Under the pieces are notes generated by a model. The model was not told the origin of the DNA and searched no databases. It was given only the letters and a program-made list of their open reading frames with translations. DNA of 64,000 bases from Lycorma delicatula (lineage: Eukaryota; Arthropoda; Insecta; Hemiptera; Fulgoridae). This document shows positions 23,401 through 35,804 of the stretch, piece by piece (positions within the stretch are counted from its first letter, which is position 1; every line of letters starts with the position of its first letter). A program made the position numbers and the translations under genes. Location: positions 97,430,657 through 97,494,656 of the forward strand of contig NC_134463.1 in the NCBI RefSeq assembly GCF_047948215.1, given 5' to 3'.

Positions 23401-23720
23401 ATTTGAATATAAAAAAGTGACATGCAGAGAGAGAGAGGTTTGAAATCTCTCAAAGAACGACATATATTATATAATAAAAATAAATATATACTAAACACAA
23501 ATAAACACAAAGATTATTGATCAAAGTCTAAAATTCAAAATATAAAAAGGAAAGAAAACACAAAAAAAATAACTTTATCAATCATACAAAGAATAACTAA
23601 TCCAAACAAATAAATAGTGAAACAAATCAAAGAACCAACAAAGGTAAGTGGCGGAACGAAATGAAGACTTTTGACGATGCATAATACCCTAGGGTAGCTA
23701 ATTCACCTCAAATTTCAGAG
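20500..23720. other. AT-rich DNA, no gene supported
   Basis: There is a TA run at 20654-20678. A GC-rich patch at 20600-20645 and a plus-strand frame at 20806-20988 have no family I can name. 22790-22880 is slightly GC-richer. Confidence 0.5.
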
Positions 23721-23723
23721 AAA

Positions 23724-24180
23724 TTACAGATCTAATATATGTAGTCTCTTGTAGACACCCAACGTCCACATGTTAACCACAAACCAGTTCACATGTTAGT
23801 TCAGTCTCATTTTGTCTCTTGTACCGAATCGCCGTATCTCGTCTCGAACGACTGGCAATCCCAGATAATCGTGTATTTCAGTGTTTTTCGTAATCCACGG
23901 CGCTCTTTTATATTTCTCAATAATTTGTTCTGGAATCGCTGTAGGAATTTGGATGTTACTCTCGTTTGTCGTACCCCACAGTTGGATTCCGAAGGTCTAA
24001 GTCGGTTTTAGGACCACTGAGTACAGTAGTTGCTTCATAGAAAATTATAGTTGCGACCCCCCTTGCCTAGCCATCAGTACATCTTCCTGAACTTAATGTT
24101 AAGGTGCGTCCATTTCTCACTGGCATGACTCCTGTATGTCAGATGGCGACCCAGGTGCCATTAAGTTCAACTCCCGGGCA
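23724..24180 (-). mobile_element. Jockey-like LINE, 3' end of reverse transcriptase ORF
   Basis: On the minus strand this reads as the C-terminal part of a Jockey-type ORF2 (non-LTR reverse transcriptase). HLNIKFRKMY lies near 24105 after a shift. VLKPTXTFGIQLWGTT follows around 24000, then APWITKNTEIHDYLGLPVVRDEI (in two parts) and a C-terminal KRLHILDL with the stop at 23724-23726. The order matches the family: thumb region, 'LKP-W-YGIQLWG' motif, and the 'EI...HPN...NLL' tail. The catalytic reverse-transcriptase core is missing, so the copy is 5'-truncated and broken. Confidence 0.85.
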
Positions 24181-24189
24181 GTCACATCT

Positions 24190-26637
24190 CATCGCAAACT
24201 TAACATGCGTAGACTTAGCCGAATCTTCATCTTCCTTCTGGTTAGCCACTGGTTAATCAGATCCAATGTAGTTTCTCATTACGTGAAAAATTATTTTTTA
24301 CATTAATATTTTTCAAATCAGTGTAGATCTACCGAATTCAACTATGTTGAACGTCAACGTTCTTTAATTGGGTTTTAATTTTTTTTTAAATATAGAGGGA
24401 AGTGGGACATTCTTTCCTCTAAGCTTGACGTATGAGTATTTTGTTGCATAATGTGATATTCTTGTCTGATTTCGTAGAAATACACATTGTTCATTTTTAG
24501 GAATAAATTACTTTTCTCTTATTTCTTTTTTTTTCTTTTTAGCAAAGGTATCACGTTTTTAATATAAATACATGAAACAGCTAGAAATTTAATTTTCTAA
24601 ACATCATTTTACATGATTCATATTTACGAGCTTCATACAAAGATCTGACAATTCAATTTTGAATTATAAAAACTCGTTACAACTTAGTACAGGAGTTCTA
24701 AAACATAATATTTGGAAAAAAGAATATTCGAAGATGTAATAAATATTAAATAACAATGACAAGCTTAAATTGTATTAAAAGCTTCAACAAAAAAAAACGA
24801 AATAACCTAATTTTGTTACTGAGGAAATAAATGTAATCGTCCAGGAAAATTTATCATATAACAAGACACCCAAATTATTTAAACGTACGGGCAATAGAAA
24901 TATTACACCTTTCATTACTGGAAATACTGTCCTCCTGAATAACAATGATATGTTCGTCTTGGAATTTAATAACAAAATTGATTTTATCTGTATTTAAAGT
25001 TAAGTAATAAAATTTAAATTTGATTTAGTTGTATAATTAAAGCACAAAATTAAACCATCGTGTACTGAGGCTTAATAAATTCACGCAAATATATATACTG
25101 AGAGAAAATAGCAAATTCTGAATCATTAAATAATTATTAGAAAGGTATATAAACAGAAGTTTTATATCATTAATTATTTATTAAAAAAAAAAAAAACATT
25201 TTAAATAATGCTTAATAAATTATAACTGCAAAAAAATTCTAATCATTTGCGCAGTTTCTGAGAAATATGTTTGAATTAAACAAATATCATTCTTTATTAT
25301 TTTAGTTTATATTCGCAAAATAATAATGAACATCTATGTATTTTTTTATATAGGTTGTATATTTATACGTCATTTCTTCAATTAAAGTTTACTTTGTTTT
25401 ATTTCCATTTCTTTGATGTTATCTTCTTATTATTTTATATTTAATTTATCAACTTTTATCAGTTTTAATAAACAGATGAATAAGTTTCATACCATACCAA
25501 AAAAATAAAAATAGAAAAAAGTAAATAATTCATATTTGATTGTGAATTCAGGAAGTTATCTATACGTGTCGTGATTCTGCAGGTTCTGTGCATTGTCAAG
25601 TTTGCTGTTTCTGTTATATCTTCATAATACGCTTTGTTAATGCTTTTCTCTATTTTGATATGAGCGAGGTTTGTTAAAACAGCTATATCTTATTTTTTTC
25701 TTCTCCTTTCTATAAATTAATTTAACGATTAATTTTACGAAACATATTATAAGAAAGTTTCCAGTTTGTACATGTAAATAAATAGATGAAACTGGCACAG
25801 ATTGTTAAAAACAGTTCGTAAAAATATGTTTATATGATTTTTGGTTGAAAAATATTAATAAATTAAACATAAGATTTTAAATTAAGCTTATTTATTTCAA
25901 TGTTTTTTCGTGTCCGACAGTACTTAAAAATGAGATTATTTAAGATTTGTTAAGATATGGAATAAGCTGAGATTTTCGCTCTCATTTATAAAATAAAGAT
26001 GTATGTATTTATTAAAATATTATTTTAAGCATTACGAGCTTGCACCAGTTTATAGTATTATAATTATAAATGATTTTGTGTAATTTTATATTAAGGAAAT
26101 TTTAATAAAATAAAATGTTTAATAAAGAATATTTAATTTAATCGGGATTGACTCAAAGTAATTAGCATTTTAAGAAAAATCATAAACATCTTACATTATC
26201 TTCCATTTATATAGTAATTTTTGCTGCTTATTATTATTTTTAAACAGCTACGAGTTTTAAAATTACTTATTAAAAGAAATTGTAGAAGCTATGTTACAAG
26301 AGGCTCTTTTATTAAAATTCGTTTTTCACAGGACTTTTACTTTTGCGAAAAGAGTCCTTATTAAATTTCAGTAAATATATATAATAGTTAGCAGCATAAT
26401 ATTAAAATTATATTTAAAAAAATTGGTTAATTTAAACAGTAATTAAAGCTCTTGTTTTAGAAATGTTTTTTTGCATTAACGAATATTAAAATATTCGTTT
26501 ATTAAAAATTAAATATTAAAATATTTCGTTTATTAATAAATAAATATTAAAAGATGCCTCTTGCAATATTCATGTAATTGTTTAATAATGAATACACAAG
26601 TTGTCTACATTAAAACTTAAGTACATATGTATAATAG

Positions 26638-26640
<3 letters not shown>
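24190..26640. other. AT-rich DNA, no gene supported
   Basis: Apart from the weak reverse-transcriptase-like piece at 24784-25010, only A/T-rich sequence was seen. Confidence 0.55.
24784..25010 (-). mobile_element. Possible LINE reverse-transcriptase fragment
   Basis: The minus strand reads LTLNTDKINFVI, then after a shift NLGVLLYDKFSW and FISSV. This resembles the post-YADD region of non-LTR reverse transcriptases ('LN..KT.F..F' and 'YLGV..D..L.W..HI'). The match is short and AT-biased. Confidence 0.4.

Positions 26641-26670
<30 letters not shown>
26641..26670. repeat. (TTA)10 microsatellite
   Basis: Ten TTA units stand immediately before the R1-like LINE fragment. Confidence 0.95.
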
Positions 26671-26671
<1 letters not shown>

Positions 26672-27332
26672 GGTAAGGAAGCGTCAGGCGACCTACAGGC
26701 AACGGCAACGGACAGGCGAAGACCGGAAGACGATTGCCAGCGAGGAACGCGCTTGCACGTTTCTCGCATGGCAAGAGACCTGGTACCTGGAGACCAGAGG
26801 ACATGGACCGCAAGGCTTATCCGTCTGGTCAGACCGTGGACGGAAAGGCGGCATGAAGAGGTGGAGTACTACATAACCCAGTTTTTAACGGGTCACGGGA
26901 CTTCCGCGTTTACCTCCATGTCATAGGGAAAGCGCCATCCCTCGACTGCTTCTATTGCTTCGGTGTAGGCAGATCGAGGGACATTAGAGGCGGATATCGG
27001 AGGGCTGAGCCCCCACAATGTGGTTAGGATGATGCTCCGTAACCTGAGCAGCTGGGAGAGTGTAGCCCGATTCGTCGGCAACATTCTCAAGACCAAGAAG
27101 GGTGACCTAGATAATCCTGAAAATTAAGAAGCGTCTTTTCAAGCTAGTATAGGAGGTAATGTGTACTCGGCGGAAGTAATGTGTTAAACGGTTCCGGGTC
27201 GAGTCCTGGTAGAAAGGGGGATGGATGGTTTTAATCGGTAGTCTGCTGATGGTGATTGGATAATACCATCAGTGGGAGCCCGAAACTCCGTGCGTAAATG
27301 CATTTCTACCTCCCTCCGCAAAAAAAAAAAAA
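26671..27332 (+). mobile_element. R1-clade LINE, 3' end with poly(A) tail
   Basis: The GC content jumps at 26671. The frame across 26690-26920 reads DLVPGDQRTWTARLIRLVRP followed by EVEYYITQFLTGHG, the C-terminal ORF2 pattern of R1-like LINEs. After a shift it continues FRVYLHVIGKAP and DCFYC, the start of the usual CCHC knuckle, whose His is not preserved. A third frame ends LSPHNVVRMMLRNLSSWESV...NPEN with a stop at 27124-27126. A 190-bp 3' UTR follows and ends in a poly(A) run at 27320-27332. It is 5'-truncated at the TTA microsatellite. Two frameshifts are the main damage, so it is younger than most LINE remains here. Confidence 0.87.
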
Positions 27333-27335
27333 TTA

Positions 27336-28897
27336 TACATAGAATGATTCTAAATAATTGCACGGAAATCTCTTGGAGATGTTTCTACAGCCAAATATAA
27401 GAAAAAAAGTTCATATAGACCTAGGACAGAAAACGGTTCGTTAGCGAGTTTCGGCTCGCGAAATATTTAGCCCTTCTCTCTGCTCCCTCTGTGAAATTAA
27501 ACCGTACTAAAATTCTTGAGATACAAATCGAGGGGTAAATTTGGTGCTTTCGTATGTTTTTTTGATCTAATAAATTGAATAAAAGTGGTCCCAAACCTCT
27601 ATCTTACTTAGGTTTTAAGAAAAACGGGGTCAAAAACGAAAATCTTTTGTCGGAAAATACACTTTTTTAGGTTTAAAATAAAATAACTTTGTTAATTTGC
27701 CGATAAACAAATAAAACTTTCTAATTACTTTGTAGAGAATTTAATTCTTAGAAAATTGATGTAAATAACCTCTATTAAAATTAAACCTAAATTTGAGAAG
27801 TTCAACTTTAATTAGAAACTGCATCGGAAAAGTGATACGATTTGAAACAGAACAATTTTCATCAGTGTTTGAAAACATTGTGTAAATGAAAACAAATACA
27901 AAACTTATCGTAACAGAAAAAATGAGTAAAAAGTAGATTTAAGAATATAAAAATTGCATACCTTTTTTTTAAGTTATTTAATATCAAAACGTTACTTGAT
28001 AAAACTGAAATCATTTCTTCAATGCATAGTTCACCTCGGCGAATCCATGCTAAACGGGCTTACCTAATAGCATCATTATTATTCGTAATAGTAGCTTCGC
28101 CTTCTATTATACAACGTCTTAATTCTTCTTGTATGCCAATACGAGCGAAATAGACTAATGACTTCACCCAACATCAAAGGAAAAAGTCCGTTGGCGTGAG
28201 ATCGGTTTGATCTCACGACTGACGATTTTACTGGTCCGTTTTGATCAATCCATCGCTTACTAAATCTGTTATTTAAATGGTTCACCACATCACGATAGTA
28301 ACGAGCAGGTGCGCAATCGTTCTTTAAGTGAATATTTTAAAAGAGTTCCATCAGATTTGTTTGCAAAAAATGTAAATATCACTTTCCATGAAACCGTGGC
28401 AATAAAAAAAAAGACGTATGAGATTATCACCAAGAAAACCACACCAGATATTAAACGAAAAGCGCGTTGGAAATGACTTGTAGCAGTCTGACAGGGATTT
28501 TTCCTGTCCAAGAGTGAGTGTTTCGATAACTTACAATGCCATTCCTTGTAAAACAGGATTCATCAGTAATTAGAATATAACGTAGGAAATCGGGATGATC
28601 TTCACATATTTTAATTAACCATCGATAGAATTTCATCCGTTTATCAAGATCACTTTTATTCAAATTCTTAGATAAAAAAACCATAAGAAAATACCAAATT
28701 TACCCTTTCGATTTGTACCCCAAGAATTTTAGTACGATTTCATTTCACAGAAGGACCACAAAGCAGGGCTAAATGTTTCGCGAGCAGAAACTCGCTAACA
28801 GTCCGTTTTCTGATCTATGTTTATATAAACGTTTTTCTTATTTTTAGATATTGTATCATCTCCGAGAGTTTGCCGTACTATTTGGAATCACTCTATA
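27336..28897 (-). mobile_element. Tc1/mariner-superfamily element with long TIRs
   Basis: Inverted repeats run from 27336 to about 27590 and from 28897 back to about 28650. Outer ends are alike ('agaatgattctaaata' and 'agagtgattccaaata'). An inner palindrome is centred on 'gcgagtttcggctcgc' (27440s) and its mirror (28780s). Between them the minus strand encodes a broken DDD/E transposase. HPDFLRYILITDESCF (about 28590) holds the first catalytic Asp. NDCAPARYYRDVVNHLNNRF (28320-28260, after a shift) holds the second, and DLTPTDFFL (about 28180) the third. The C-terminus has AWIRR near 28040. The DNA-binding N-terminus is missing and the right TIR runs into coding similarity, so an internal deletion is likely. 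Confidence 0.87.
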
Positions 28898-28899
28898 AT

Positions 28900-30340
28900 A
28901 CATAGATATACAAGTATACATACAAATACATATACGTACAAGTATATGTATCATACATATTCTGTTTCATGTATATATATATTATTATTTTATATATATA
29001 TATATATATATTTAATAATACTAATAAGTTTATATGTTATATACATTATTTTGTTAGATAACACGGTTATATAATAGTTTAATTTTTATAGAAAATTAAC
29101 ATTTAATTAATGGATACTCTGCTTTTGAACCATTTTGGTTTGTAAACTACAAAATTCCATAACTTTGCAATAGAATAGAAAAGAATAAACCTTTTTTGTA
29201 ATACAAAATTTCTTGAAAACTTGATGTATTTTATAAATTGATTTAAATTTTGTTTTACGTACTAGTCGGCCATAAATATCTGAAAATAAAGAGATCTGTT
29301 TAGAGGAAAAGATTTATAACTTTTAAATTTATTTGACCTCTTTTATGAACACATCAGTTTTCTAGTAATTCAATTGAACAATTGTCATTTCTTACAAAAG
29401 TTTTTTGTTCAAAATTTAAAAAAATTCAAAATACAGCATGAAGTATATTTATAGTTAATTAATTTATATGGTTTATGAATATATGCATGTATTTTTTTTT
29501 TATTTATAAATTAGGGTGCTCTTTACACTCTCATTTATTTGTTGTTTTTTTATTATAAAATTAATCCTTTCTCTAGCTAAACTATCGAATCAATTTTTTC
29601 ACACGGAGAAATATTGAATTTTAACTCGTTTGGATTTAAAATTTAACTAATTTTTGTTTACCTATCCGATGATCTCCACTTTTGAAATAAATATGTCAAA
29701 TTTCAGCTTTCTACTTATTTAAAAAAATGAATGAATAACGATACGTAGACTTATTTGTACCGCTTTTCGTAAAAAAAAAAATAAATTCTTAACGATTGGA
29801 ACATATCTGCTAGGTTTCTATTTTCCTCTATCGTTTCGGCACCCCTCTTTTCTTTCTACTTTAATTTAACCCTTTTAGGCGTTATTAAGAGTAAGAATAT
29901 TTACTTATTTTGCTAAAGGAGACGCATCTATTTTATACCAAACGTAGGGGTTTTACTTCTCCAGGAAATGACATAATTAATAATGTATTAGAACCATAAG
30001 AATTTTCCCACTCACTTAAAAGATTTGCTTGAATAATTCGTTGATTATCTTGAAGTAGTTAGTTGATTTTAATTTTTCGGTTACATTCTTTTAAAAATGT
30101 TATTTATTTATTAGGTTTATTATTTCTTTTTAATTTTTTTTTTGTGTATTCTCATGTAATGTTCTTTTGATTATTAGAAGATCTATGAATTCTAGCAATA
30201 ATAAAATCAAATATTTGCTATTTCACTCACTTTTGGCCTTGTTAGAATCAAAACCTAATATATTTTACTAATTGTATATATTATTCTAAATTTTTTTCGG
30301 TTGGTTATTTTTTTAAAGAACGTTTCGCATTAATTACAAA
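28900..30340. other. AT-rich DNA, no gene supported
   Basis: TA runs lie around 28973-29011. No coding signal. Confidence 0.6.
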
Positions 30341-30343
30341 AAC

Positions 30344-30720
30344 GCTACCAAACAAAAACACTGGGGAAAATGATCAACATACCCTGGTACATAAGAAATA
30401 GCCTTTTATCTAATGATCTTAAGTTGCGAACCGTTCGGCAGGAAATCTCTCTGGTCAGCCTACGGTATCAAAATCGTTTGGATGAATTATTTGGCGGTCA
30501 ATTTATTAGATAACACAATCAATGATTTTTCAAGATTGCCGAGGAACAATATTCTAGGTTTGGCTTAACGTTTCAATTAAGTCTGACCGTACGGAGTGCT
30601 CTTCTGTTTAATTATTAAGACTACTTAATGTTAGTTCAAATAGATCTTATTTACGTTTTGTTCAATTATCTTGCTGAACAAATTGTAAAGTTGCTGTGTC
30701 GTTATAATAAAAAAAAAATT
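30344..30720 (+). mobile_element. Jockey-like LINE 3' fragment, copy 1 of an inverted pair
   Basis: It is similar (roughly 75-80 percent) to the reverse complement of 33105-33500. It covers the last codons of ORF2, with a readable AVNLLDNTI where Jockey-type LINEs have 'NLL(D)', then a 3' UTR ('ctgtgtcgttataataaa') and an A run at 30709-30717. Stops and indels abound. Confidence 0.75.
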
Positions 30721-31386
30721 ACCAAAATTATTAATAAATGACTAATTTATTTAATCTCTTAATGCATACAAGGGTAATGTTGTAATACATTAGGATTAAA
30801 CATGGAAATAAAAATAAACTTATGCTTGTAAGTATGGGTTGATAAAAACTTATGAAGTGGATTTATAAAGAAATTTTATTAAATTTTTTTCATACTTTTA
30901 ACTTTAAATCCGTTATAATCGATTTTATCGAATCGGTACTGATGCATAATTACTGTTTAATATATACATATATTTGTTGTGTCTAGTTAATTAGAAAATT
31001 AAGTTACTAATCGGCAAAGTATAATTAAAAATAGTTGCTTATTCTATCTACCATGTAAAAATACTGTTTTGAGATTTACTTTTCATGGAACAGTAAAACC
31101 CAGGTAACCTAGTTTAGAATCAACAGACTAGTGAATCGATCCCACCGAAGGTAGTGTTAATCCAGCATTTTCCTTTTCAACAAAATTTCTAAATAAAAAT
31201 AATTAAACCTAATTATTTTTATTACGACTTAGTTAATATATATACATGTTTGATTATTAGATGATAACAAATTGTGTCCTTGAAAAACATAAATAAATTA
31301 AAAATATTAGTGTGATGTAAAAATTAGTTGCTTAATATTAATTTTTATATTTCATATTACAATATAATATTGTATTTCACTTATAG

Positions 31387-31436
<50 letters not shown>

Positions 31437-33100
31437 ATAAAATTGTGTATTACTACAATACACAATAATTTCAAATGCAGTAGAGGATTATTTATTTATG
31501 TTGGGAAGGAAGTTTTTTAAAACAATTACAATCCGATATTATTAAAATAAAATTAAAAAATAATGGCACAAGTTGTTAAATAGAGTTCATGGTATCTGCA
31601 TAGAGCTTAAAATTTAATCCATTCCACCAGTCATGAAATTTAAACCCTTGTGACCTCGCTTATTATCTTATGTATTTATTAGCATGTATAATAATAGTAA
31701 AAAAATACACAAAACTAACTTGTTAAAATAATGAAAATTTATAAACTTTTACACAAATTCATTTAAGTGTATCATTTAATCACGTATCGTTTATTATTAT
31801 TTTACATCACGTATTATAATAATTAAATCACGTACTACATACTTCATGAACGTTCAACAATCATAAAATATAATGTGATTACTTGTATATTAGAGGAATT
31901 GATTTAATTAAACTTTTGAAAAAATTAAATAATGAGGTGGAGTGATATTGGAAGGGTATATTCTAAGTTTATTGGTTAAATTTTTTGAATTCATTACTCG
32001 AACATATTTTTCATCTTTTAAAAATAATATCATTAAAAATACAAATGGAAATATTCCCACCGAATGTTATGGTTGGACATTCTGCCATTCGTATTTTTCG
32101 GTTAGTGTTGCTGTTTTTCGAATGCTACTAAATTCACTTTTCACCTTATAAGAATGACTGAAGTTGTTGTAAATTAGGCATCAGCCAATACTGGATAAAA
32201 AAAATTCACTTAAAAATTCTTTTTAAAAAAATCTTATGAAAATTTCTAGTATTAATATTTATTTTTTTATTAATTTAAAATATTTATTAAAATGTTTTTG
32301 CTTTTTAACCGATTCATAGTAATTTCTTTATTTTTTCTTTAATTAAATGAGATATTTCCAGACTGGTTCTCTATCACTCAGTCAATTATTAAAGAGTAAT
32401 GCCACTCTTAATAATACTAATTTAACGCAGATCTGTGTGACGGAGTGGTAGAGTATCGGTCTTTCATCCCGAGATCCCGGATTTGAAACATTGTCAGGCA
32501 TGGCATTTTTCGTACGCTACAAAATTGCATTTTTACATTTCCACGAACAAACTTCAGGCTTCTATCGGTATTAATTCATCAGGTCCAAAAAAGTAATAAC
32601 AGTAATTTTTTTTTTTCTCTCCAACCTATCAAATTAATTATTTCTTATTACGTTAATAATTAATATTTTGTAATGATATTTTTATTATTAGTTATTAATC
32701 ATTTATTATATATTTAATTAATTTTAGGGATTATTTAAATCTCAATCCTTAAAACTCTTTAAAGTTTCATAAAATCATTTAACTTTTTACTATTTCAACT
32801 GATCAACGTGAAACTTTATTTAATGTCATTATTTTTTTTCTAAGTGAGTGATCATTAGATATTAATCCTCAGAGATAAAGGAAACAAAGGATAAACCTTG
32901 AAAAGTTTTTAATAATCAACTTATATGTTTCAGTGTCCAAAAGATATACTTAAATAAAGGGTTTTAAACTGCACTTTATCATCTTTAAACCAGATAACGT
33001 TAATAAAGTTCTTTCTTTTTTGTTAAAGATAATAAACAAATAAAATGTGAGTTTCTAACCGTAATAACAATAATAATTTAAAATTATTAAAAATTAAATA
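30721..33100. other. AT-rich DNA between the LINE pair
   Basis: Contains a TA run at 31390-31439 and the SINE at 32429-32592. A 69-codon plus-strand frame at 31942-32151 has no recognised domain. Confidence 0.6.
32429..32592 (+). mobile_element. tRNA-derived SINE, family A variant (tail type 3)
   Basis: Head 'gatctgtgtgacggagtgg', degenerate B-box 'cggatttgaaacattg', 'caggcatggcattttt', then the type 3 half ('ccacgaacaaacttcaggct'). It is the same subfamily as 6971-7130. Confidence 0.8.
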
Positions 33101-33104
33101 ATTT

Positions 33105-33840
33105 TTTTTTCTTTTTTATTCTAACGACACAGCGACTTTACAATCTGTTCGCAGAACAATAAGTAAATAAAATGTATTTGAATTAATATCGAGGTGCCAC
33201 AAACTTAGCGACTTGCGAATTAATAATGGAATAGATGAGCACTCTGTACGGTCAGATCATAAAGTCACCTAATTGAAACGAAAAGTCAAACCAAGAATAT
33301 TGTTCCTCAGCAATCTTGAAAAATGCACTGATCGTGTTATCTAATAAATTGACTCCCAAATAATTCGGGTGCCGATCAAAACGATTTTGATACCGTAGGC
33401 TGACAAGAGAAATTTCCTGCCTAACTTTGCAACTTAAGGTCATATATGCTATTACTTATGTACCACGCGGTATGTTGATCATTTCCCGCAGTGTTTTTGT
33501 TTGGAAGCGTTAAAGTATGTCAATACTGGAGTTGCACGCTTCAAGCCCACAATTCAAGCCCGTAAGTCCAAACAGGCTTCAAAACTGATTTATAAATCAA
33601 TAATTTACTTTCTAATGAAAGCCGAGATCTATCTCCTACCAGCCAGTACATGTGTTTAAACTTGAAATCCAAATGTTTCGGCTTAGAAATGATATGTTTC
33701 GCACATGTGAGTCGTCGATCAAGATGAAAACCCGAATATTTGCAGTTTTGAGGTCTCGGAATCGGAACACATTGAAGATAGAAACAGGAGGACAGTGTTC
33801 CTTACAAAGGGTGAACGTGAACGTAATTAAAAACTAAACA
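33105..33840 (-). mobile_element. Jockey-like LINE 3' fragment, copy 2 of an inverted pair
   Basis: The minus strand reads the post-catalytic part of a Jockey-type ORF2. FHLDRRLTCAKHIISK is near 33730, MYWLVGDRSRLSLESKLLIY near 33640, VLKPVWTYGLELW near 33575, and RQEISLVSLRYQNRFDRHPN with YLGVNLLDNT at 33440-33340. A 3' UTR shared with copy 1 follows, ending in an A-rich tail near 33110. The polymerase core lies beyond the 5' truncation. Frames shift a few times, but more coding is readable than in the 23.7-kb relative. Confidence 0.87.
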
Positions 33841-33844
33841 ATTA

Positions 33845-34379
33845 CCAAGAATGTTCAGCTACAATGCTGTCAGATTTTTTTTTTTCAAGAAGTGTCTTGT
33901 ATTTTTTAATTAAATGAAAATGAAAATGAAAATATTATCAATATTTCATCTCTTTGGTGAGAAAATCTGGCAGTTAAAAAAAAATTTCGTACAAAAAATA
34001 ACTACGATATTTAGCTGTATTTTTTAAGGAATACATAAAAAAGTTCAATATAATTATAAAACATTTTTTTTTTTTTAGTTAGATAATGTAATAAAAGATA
34101 GTTTGTTTTTCAAACAATTTATTTAATTTCAAAACTATATCCTCAATATAATATTGTAGTATATTTACTCTTTATAACCTTTATACATAACCTGTAATTA
34201 TGAATAGTTTATTTAATCACTTATGGAATAAAAGATTACTTAATACGTGATACAGGAAAAAATTTATTAAAAAAAAATTATATGAAATATTCGCGAACTA
34301 ATATTGATACAAAAAATACATTTATATATTTTTTATTGCAAAAGTTAATTAAAAAGCATTATTTTTATTATATATCTCA
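33845..34379. other. AT-rich DNA, no gene supported
   Basis: An ATT microsatellite near 34378-34400 adjoins the LINE that follows. Confidence 0.55.
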
Positions 34380-35800
34380 TTATTATTATTATTATTATTA
34401 TAAAGGGAACAGAAAAGATTTAATTGATTTTACTGATTATATTTTCAATAAAATAAAGGATTAAATGTATTAGCGATTTTAATTGATTACTGTAAAGCTT
34501 TTGACACAGTTAATCATTCAATGCTAATTGCTAAATTAGCATTAGCATTGCTAAGTTAATAAAAGTAGGAGTTGAAGGTATTTATTTGAAAGTTATTTAA
34601 ACAACAGAAGATTTGTATTTAAAATAAATAATGTATTTAAGTCGTCAGTTTTTGGTGTACCCCAAGGTACACTAGGTACTAGCTGTCTTGGGTATATTTT
34701 ATATATAATTTATGTAAATAAATTGTTTCATATAATGCACAACTGTAAAACTTTCATGTATGCTGATGATGCTCTATTACTGTACTCGCATCACGATAAT
34801 CAAACTCTGATTAACATACTCCAGAATGAATTTAATTTACTTGTAAAATGGTCTTATGAAAATAGTTTATTTGTAAATGTTAGTAAAACAAAAGTATTAC
34901 ATTTTAAATCACCTCATGTTGAAAAAAATGTACTAAAATATAGTCGTATGCATAAATTTATTTGTGTTGAGAATGAAATGATATGTAATTGCTCAAAATT
35001 GGATTTTGTAAAGAAGTTTGTTTCTTGGATATTAGTTTTGATATACATCTTAAGTTTTACTAACATATTGATTTTGTATTTAATAAAATTAAAAACCTCT
35101 TGGGGTGTATTTATACAATAAAGTTTTACGTTACGCAAAAGGAATTAAAAGTGGTATACAAGCTATTAGTAGAGTCAATTTTACGTTATGGAGTACAGTT
35201 ATGGGGAGGTACAAGTTATAACCATTTAAACAGATTAATTGCATTACAAATAAAAATTCTGAAGATTATAACAAAAATAGAAGTACAACTGTCACATATT
35301 TATTACGTAGTTGTGAAAAACTGACACCGATCGGCTTTTATAAATACTATCGAATTTTACAAAATTACGCTGACGATCGCTTTAAAGATATAGCGGATAA
35401 TAGATATGTAACAAGAAGGAAAAAGTATATTATACCCAGGTTATTTAATTAATACAGTGATAAAATATTAAAATGTTTAATACCGACTTTATATAATAGT
35501 ATACCTCATGATATTAACCTGCGTAGTGAGTATCATAAATTTCGGAGCGATATTAAATTATGGCTTCAAAATACATAATAAAAAAATAATGTGGAAACTT
35601 AAAAGAATGTACGAACTAAAAAGCCGCCGTATATATTTTCTAATACTAATGAATTAAGCATTAAATAATTTGAAAATTTAGATTCTAGGTATCTCTGATT
35701 TTTAATGTATTATATTCTGATTGTATTATACTTATTTTTTATCTCCGTAATGGCTGCCCGAGTACCATTATTATTTTTAATTAATTAATAAGTTAGAACT
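34380..35800 (+). mobile_element. Non-LTR retrotransposon with reverse-transcriptase core, broken
   Basis: The reverse-transcriptase motifs stand in order. NVLAILIDYCKAFDTVNH (about 34465-34520) is motif A with its catalytic Asp. VFGVPQGTLG (about 34650-34680) is motif B. FMYADDALLLY (about 34755-34790) is motif C with both catalytic Asp residues. NVSKTKVLHF follows near 34875, then KVVYKLLVESILRYGVQLWG (35155-35210). Further on are YADDRFKDIADNRY (about 35370) and a C-terminal LWLQNT with its stop at 35576-35578. A 220-bp 3' UTR without a clean poly(A) follows. Stops and frameshifts split it into pieces, the largest being 132 codons at 34723-35121. The endonuclease is absent (5'-truncated). 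The clade is not assigned. Confidence 0.88.
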
Positions 35801-35804
35801 ATGA

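Noticed and set aside
33652..33837. 61-codon plus-strand frame
   Set aside because: It is the antisense shadow of the Jockey-like LINE on the minus strand.
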